NCBI RefSeq assembly: GCF_001426865.1
Contig: NZ_LMFO01000030.1
Coordinates: 259,117 to 323,116, forward strand
DNA: 64,000 nucleotides
Source: Paenibacillus sp. Root52
Lineage (GTDB): Bacteria > Bacillota > Bacilli > Paenibacillales > Paenibacillaceae
Reading direction: 5' to 3'
Shown here: positions 61,839-64,000 of the stretch, in pieces
Layout: every line of letters begins with the position of its first letter
Position numbering within the stretch: position 1 is the first letter of the stretch
Translations under genes and position numbers: made by a program
The notes under the pieces: model-generated
What the model was told of the DNA's origin: nothing
The model's database searches: none
Seen by the model: the letters and a program-made list of their open reading frames with translations, nothing else

Positions 61839-63056
61839 ATGCTTATGAAAATGAAGAAATTAGGCATTCATAGCTTAGCTCTCGTTTTGTTGGCTTCAGT
61901 GGTCTTCTCTGGATGGGGTTCTAAGGCATCAGCGGCAACGCCAATTACTTCGGATTTCAGATCACTGCCGGCTTCGCAGATCGTTTATGAGATGGGTGCC
62001 GGATGGAACTTGGGGAATTCATTGGAGGCATCAGTCAATGGTACCCCGAGCGAGACAGCATGGAATAATCCTACCGTTACTCCAGAGTTGATCAAAAAGG
62101 TAAAGGCAGCGGGATTTAATACGATCCGTATCCCAGTATCTTATTTGAGTCATATTGGAAGCGCTCCCAACTATGCGATCAATGCTACATGGCTTAACCG
62201 GGTAAAAACGGTCGTTGACTATGCCTACAATGAAGGGCTCTACGTGGTCATTAACATTCACGGGGATGGATTCAATTCCGTTCAAGGTGGATGGTTGCTT
62301 GTGAATGGTTCGAATCAAGCACAGATCAAAGAAAAATATCAACGTGTATGGCAACAAATTGCCAATAAGTTCATTAATTATGATGAGCGCCTTGTTCTGG
62401 AGTCCATGAATGAAACATTTGATGGGACTTACGGCAATCCTAATCCTGCCTACTATGCAAACCTTAACGCTTACAATCAGATCTTCGTGGATACCGTTCG
62501 GAAAACGGGAGGAAACAACAGTGCCAGATGGCTGCTGATCCCAGGTTGGAATACGAATATTGACTATACGGTAGGCAACTATGGTTTCGTTCTGCCAACA
62601 GATACGTTCCGATCTTCGACCATTCCGAGTTCCGAAAAAAGAATTATGATCTCGGCACACTATTATTCTCCTTGGGATTTCGCCGGTGAAGAATCCGGTA
62701 ACATCACTCAATGGGGTGCAACGGCGACTAACCCATCCAAGAAGTCTACTTGGGGTCAAGAGGATTACTTGGAATCACAGTTGAAATCGATGCACGATAA
62801 GTTTGTGACACAAGGCTATCCTGTTGTGATCGGCGAATTCGGCTCCATTGACAAAACGTCATATGATTCTACCAACAATACGTATCGTGAAATATTTGCA
62901 AAGGCTGTTGCGAAAACAGCTAAAAAGTATAAAATGGTGCCTGTATACTGGGACAATGGTTACAACGGTCAGCACGGATTCGGATTGTTTAACCGGTACA
63001 ACAATACGGTAACTCAGCAAGGAATTATTAATGGAATTATGCAAGGTATGCAATAA
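61839..63056 (+). CDS. Secreted GH5 endoglucanase (cellulase)
   Basis: This 405-residue enzyme cleaves beta-1,4-glucan or a related plant polysaccharide outside the cell. A signal peptide spans about 1-33 (LALVLLASVVFSGWG, cleavage near ASA-AT). The GH5 TIM barrel shows GWNLGNSLEA (56-65), the acid/base E192 in SMNETFDG, the HYYSPWDF segment, and the nucleophile E333 in VVIGEFGS. There is no extra carbohydrate-binding module. ATG 61839 follows TGGAGGTT by about 7; 12 codons upstream are open but not signal-like. No RAT or cre box is evident in the 264 bases before it. Confidence 0.94.
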   Translation: MLMKMKKLGIHSLALVLLASVVFSGWGSKASAATPITSDFRSLPASQIVYEMGAGWNLGNSLEASVNGTPSETAWNNPTVTPELIKKVKAAGFNTIRIPVSYLSHIGSAPNYAINATWLNRVKTVVDYAYNEGLYVVINIHGDGFNSVQGGWLLVNGSNQAQIKEKYQRVWQQIANKFINYDERLVLESMNETFDGTYGNPNPAYYANLNAYNQIFVDTVRKTGGNNSARWLLIPGWNTNIDYTVGNYGFVLPTDTFRSSTIPSSEKRIMISAHYYSPWDFAGEESGNITQWGATATNPSKKSTWGQEDYLESQLKSMHDKFVTQGYPVVIGEFGSIDKTSYDSTNNTYREIFAKAVAKTAKKYKMVPVYWDNGYNGQHGFGLFNRYNNTVTQQGIINGIMQGMQ

Positions 63057-63083
63057 TCCGTCGTTTGGCGAGATGAAGGCAAT

Positions 63084-63118
63084 CGGCGCGCTCCTGATAG
63101 AAGGAACGCGCCGTTTTT
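63084..63118 (+). terminator. Terminator after GH5 gene
   Basis: CGGCGCG pairs with CGCGCCG around a loop with extra pairing (CCT/AGG), followed by TTTTT. Confidence 0.85.
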
Positions 63119-63161
63119 AGGTTTTTTGAAGCCATATATCGGCGATCATATCGTTAATGAA

Positions 63162-63881
63162 CTAGGTGTTGGTATCCGTTAATGCAGGAACGTTAATCTC
63201 TTTCACACAAGCAGCGTTGGACAGGCTAACGATACACTTCACAATGGAGACCATGTCCTGAAGCGGGATACGTGTTCCGTTATATTCCTCAAGTGCTCGC
63301 TTGGCCCCTTGCTCGTAAGGAATCTCGGCTGCAAGCTCCCCAGGGTTAATACACGTAACAGCGATGCCATCCTGTCTGGTATGTTCTCGCAGTGCTTCTG
63401 TAATTCCACGAATAGCAAATTTGGAAGCGACAAAAGAAACCTGTGTATTATTGGCATTGTTAAGTCCCGCTGTTGAACCGATGAGGATGATCTTTCCTCC
63501 TGAAGATTGGCGCAGATGCGGCAATAAAGCCTGAATACATACAATCGTTGAGGTGATATTCACATGGATCAGCTGACTAATATCCGCAGGCTCATCCCGG
63601 TCGAACGAATAGTGATCCTCGAAGCCTTCCTTTTCCCAGATCCCCACATTGTAGATGAGAACATCTAGTCTTTCGTTTTTTAGCTGATCCGTAACAATGG
63701 TAGCCGCATGATCATTTGCAAGATCGGCCTGAACCCATATTCGCTCTACACCATCATTCAACTTCAGACTCTCGGGTTTACTTCTGGATACCACCCAGAC
63801 CTTATCACCCTCCTGAGGCACACCTCTAACAAAGGCATCTCCTAACCCCTTACTCGCACCAAATACAAGGTAACTTTTCAT
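63162..63881 (-). CDS. Short-chain dehydrogenase/reductase (SDR)
   Basis: This 239-residue cytoplasmic NAD(P)-dependent oxidoreductase has the classical glycine motif in FGASKGLGDAF (about 7-17), the NVG segment in LIYNVGIWEK, and the catalytic serine in LIGSTAG. The usual Y-x-x-x-K tyrosine is replaced: in VSFVASKFAI the position before A-S-K is F, so the site reads F-V-A-S-K. That is unusual and may mean altered activity. ATG 63881 follows AGAGAGGC by 7 bases; the first in-frame ATG at 63887 is too close to it. The upstream open frame is not conserved-looking. The substrate is unknown. Confidence 0.85.
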   Translation of the reverse strand: MKSYLVFGASKGLGDAFVRGVPQEGDKVWVVSRSKPESLKLNDGVERIWVQADLANDHAATIVTDQLKNERLDVLIYNVGIWEKEGFEDHYSFDRDEPADISQLIHVNITSTIVCIQALLPHLRQSSGGKIILIGSTAGLNNANNTQVSFVASKFAIRGITEALREHTRQDGIAVTCINPGELAAEIPYEQGAKRALEEYNGTRIPLQDMVSIVKCIVSLSNAACVKEINVPALTDTNT

Positions 63882-64000
63882 CTTCATGCCTCTCTTTCTT
63901 ATACGACAGATTGTCAAACCAAGTGCGACAGTTCCTCTGTGAAAGATTCGTGAGCGGTTCTCCAACCCAAGCATTTTCGTGGTCTGTGGTTAATTAGATC

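Noticed and set aside
62031..62759. Minus-strand ORF (242 codons) inside the GH5 gene
   Set aside because: It is the shadow of a well-supported cellulase, with no family features.

Overview
The window looks like a chromosomal segment of a Paenibacillus-type Gram-positive soil or plant-associated bacterium. Genes have AGGAGG-type ribosome binding sites and some TTG starts. Regulation is Bacillus-like: sigma-A, ECF and sigma-D promoters, LicT/RAT antitermination, cre-like boxes and Fur boxes. Secreted plant-polymer enzymes are present. The genus is inferred from gene content, not from a marker gene. I saw no rRNA, tRNA, CRISPR array or insertion sequence.

Layout. 1-4.1 kb: a beta-glucoside locus with a truncated 6-phospho-beta-glucosidase, a BglG/LicT antiterminator and a complete PTS EIIBCA; both licT and the PTS gene are preceded by RAT/terminator switches. 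4.2-9.5 kb: a LysR regulator divergent from an NCS2 permease, a PilZ protein, and an operon of small SUKH/immunity-like proteins. 9.5-14.4 kb: an ECF sigma/anti-sigma pair with its own ECF-type promoter, a secreted pectate lyase, and a membrane chemoreceptor with a coupled 23-codon upstream ORF. 14.5-20.6 kb: an AT-richer group (Nudix, serine hydrolase, S51 peptidase), an AraC/GyrI regulator, a propeller-like protein, an ankyrin/DUF4274 protein and a truncated ORF. 20.2-28.9 kb: a VOC protein, alkaline phosphatase, an S-layer-type carboxylesterase and a DUF1593 lipoprotein; the last two each sit behind another RAT/terminator. 28.9-36.7 kb: an MFS/TetR pair, an RsbQ hydrolase with a PAS-GGDEF partner, a second SUKH/DUF2625 group, and an MFS pump. 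36.8-42.7 kb: a P-type cation ATPase, hybrid cluster protein (Hcp), and a PTS EIIBC paralog lacking its phosphorylation cysteine. 42.8-54.7 kb: an iron/siderophore island with two AraC regulators carrying fused binding-protein domains, three lipoprotein binding proteins, a flavin reductase, CueP and a fused FecCD permease, with four Fur-like boxes. 54.8-64 kb: an aminotransferase, two chemoreceptors, a leucine-rich-repeat protein, a GH5 cellulase and a short-chain dehydrogenase.

How they fit together. The RAT elements tie scattered genes (licT, bglP, esterase, DUF1593 lipoprotein) into one likely beta-glucoside-responsive regulon with cre-type catabolite control. The pectate lyase, GH5 enzyme and chemoreceptors suit a lifestyle on plant polysaccharide. 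In the iron island each AraC regulator carries a sensor domain resembling the lipoprotein encoded beside it, which suggests that sensing and uptake share the same ferric-siderophore. No ABC ATPase is encoded there, so the transporters probably borrow one from elsewhere.

Most notable: RAT control of an esterase and a DUF1593 lipoprotein, the catalytically dead-looking PTS protein, the RsbQ/PAS-GGDEF pair, and the regulator/binding-protein paralog pairs.
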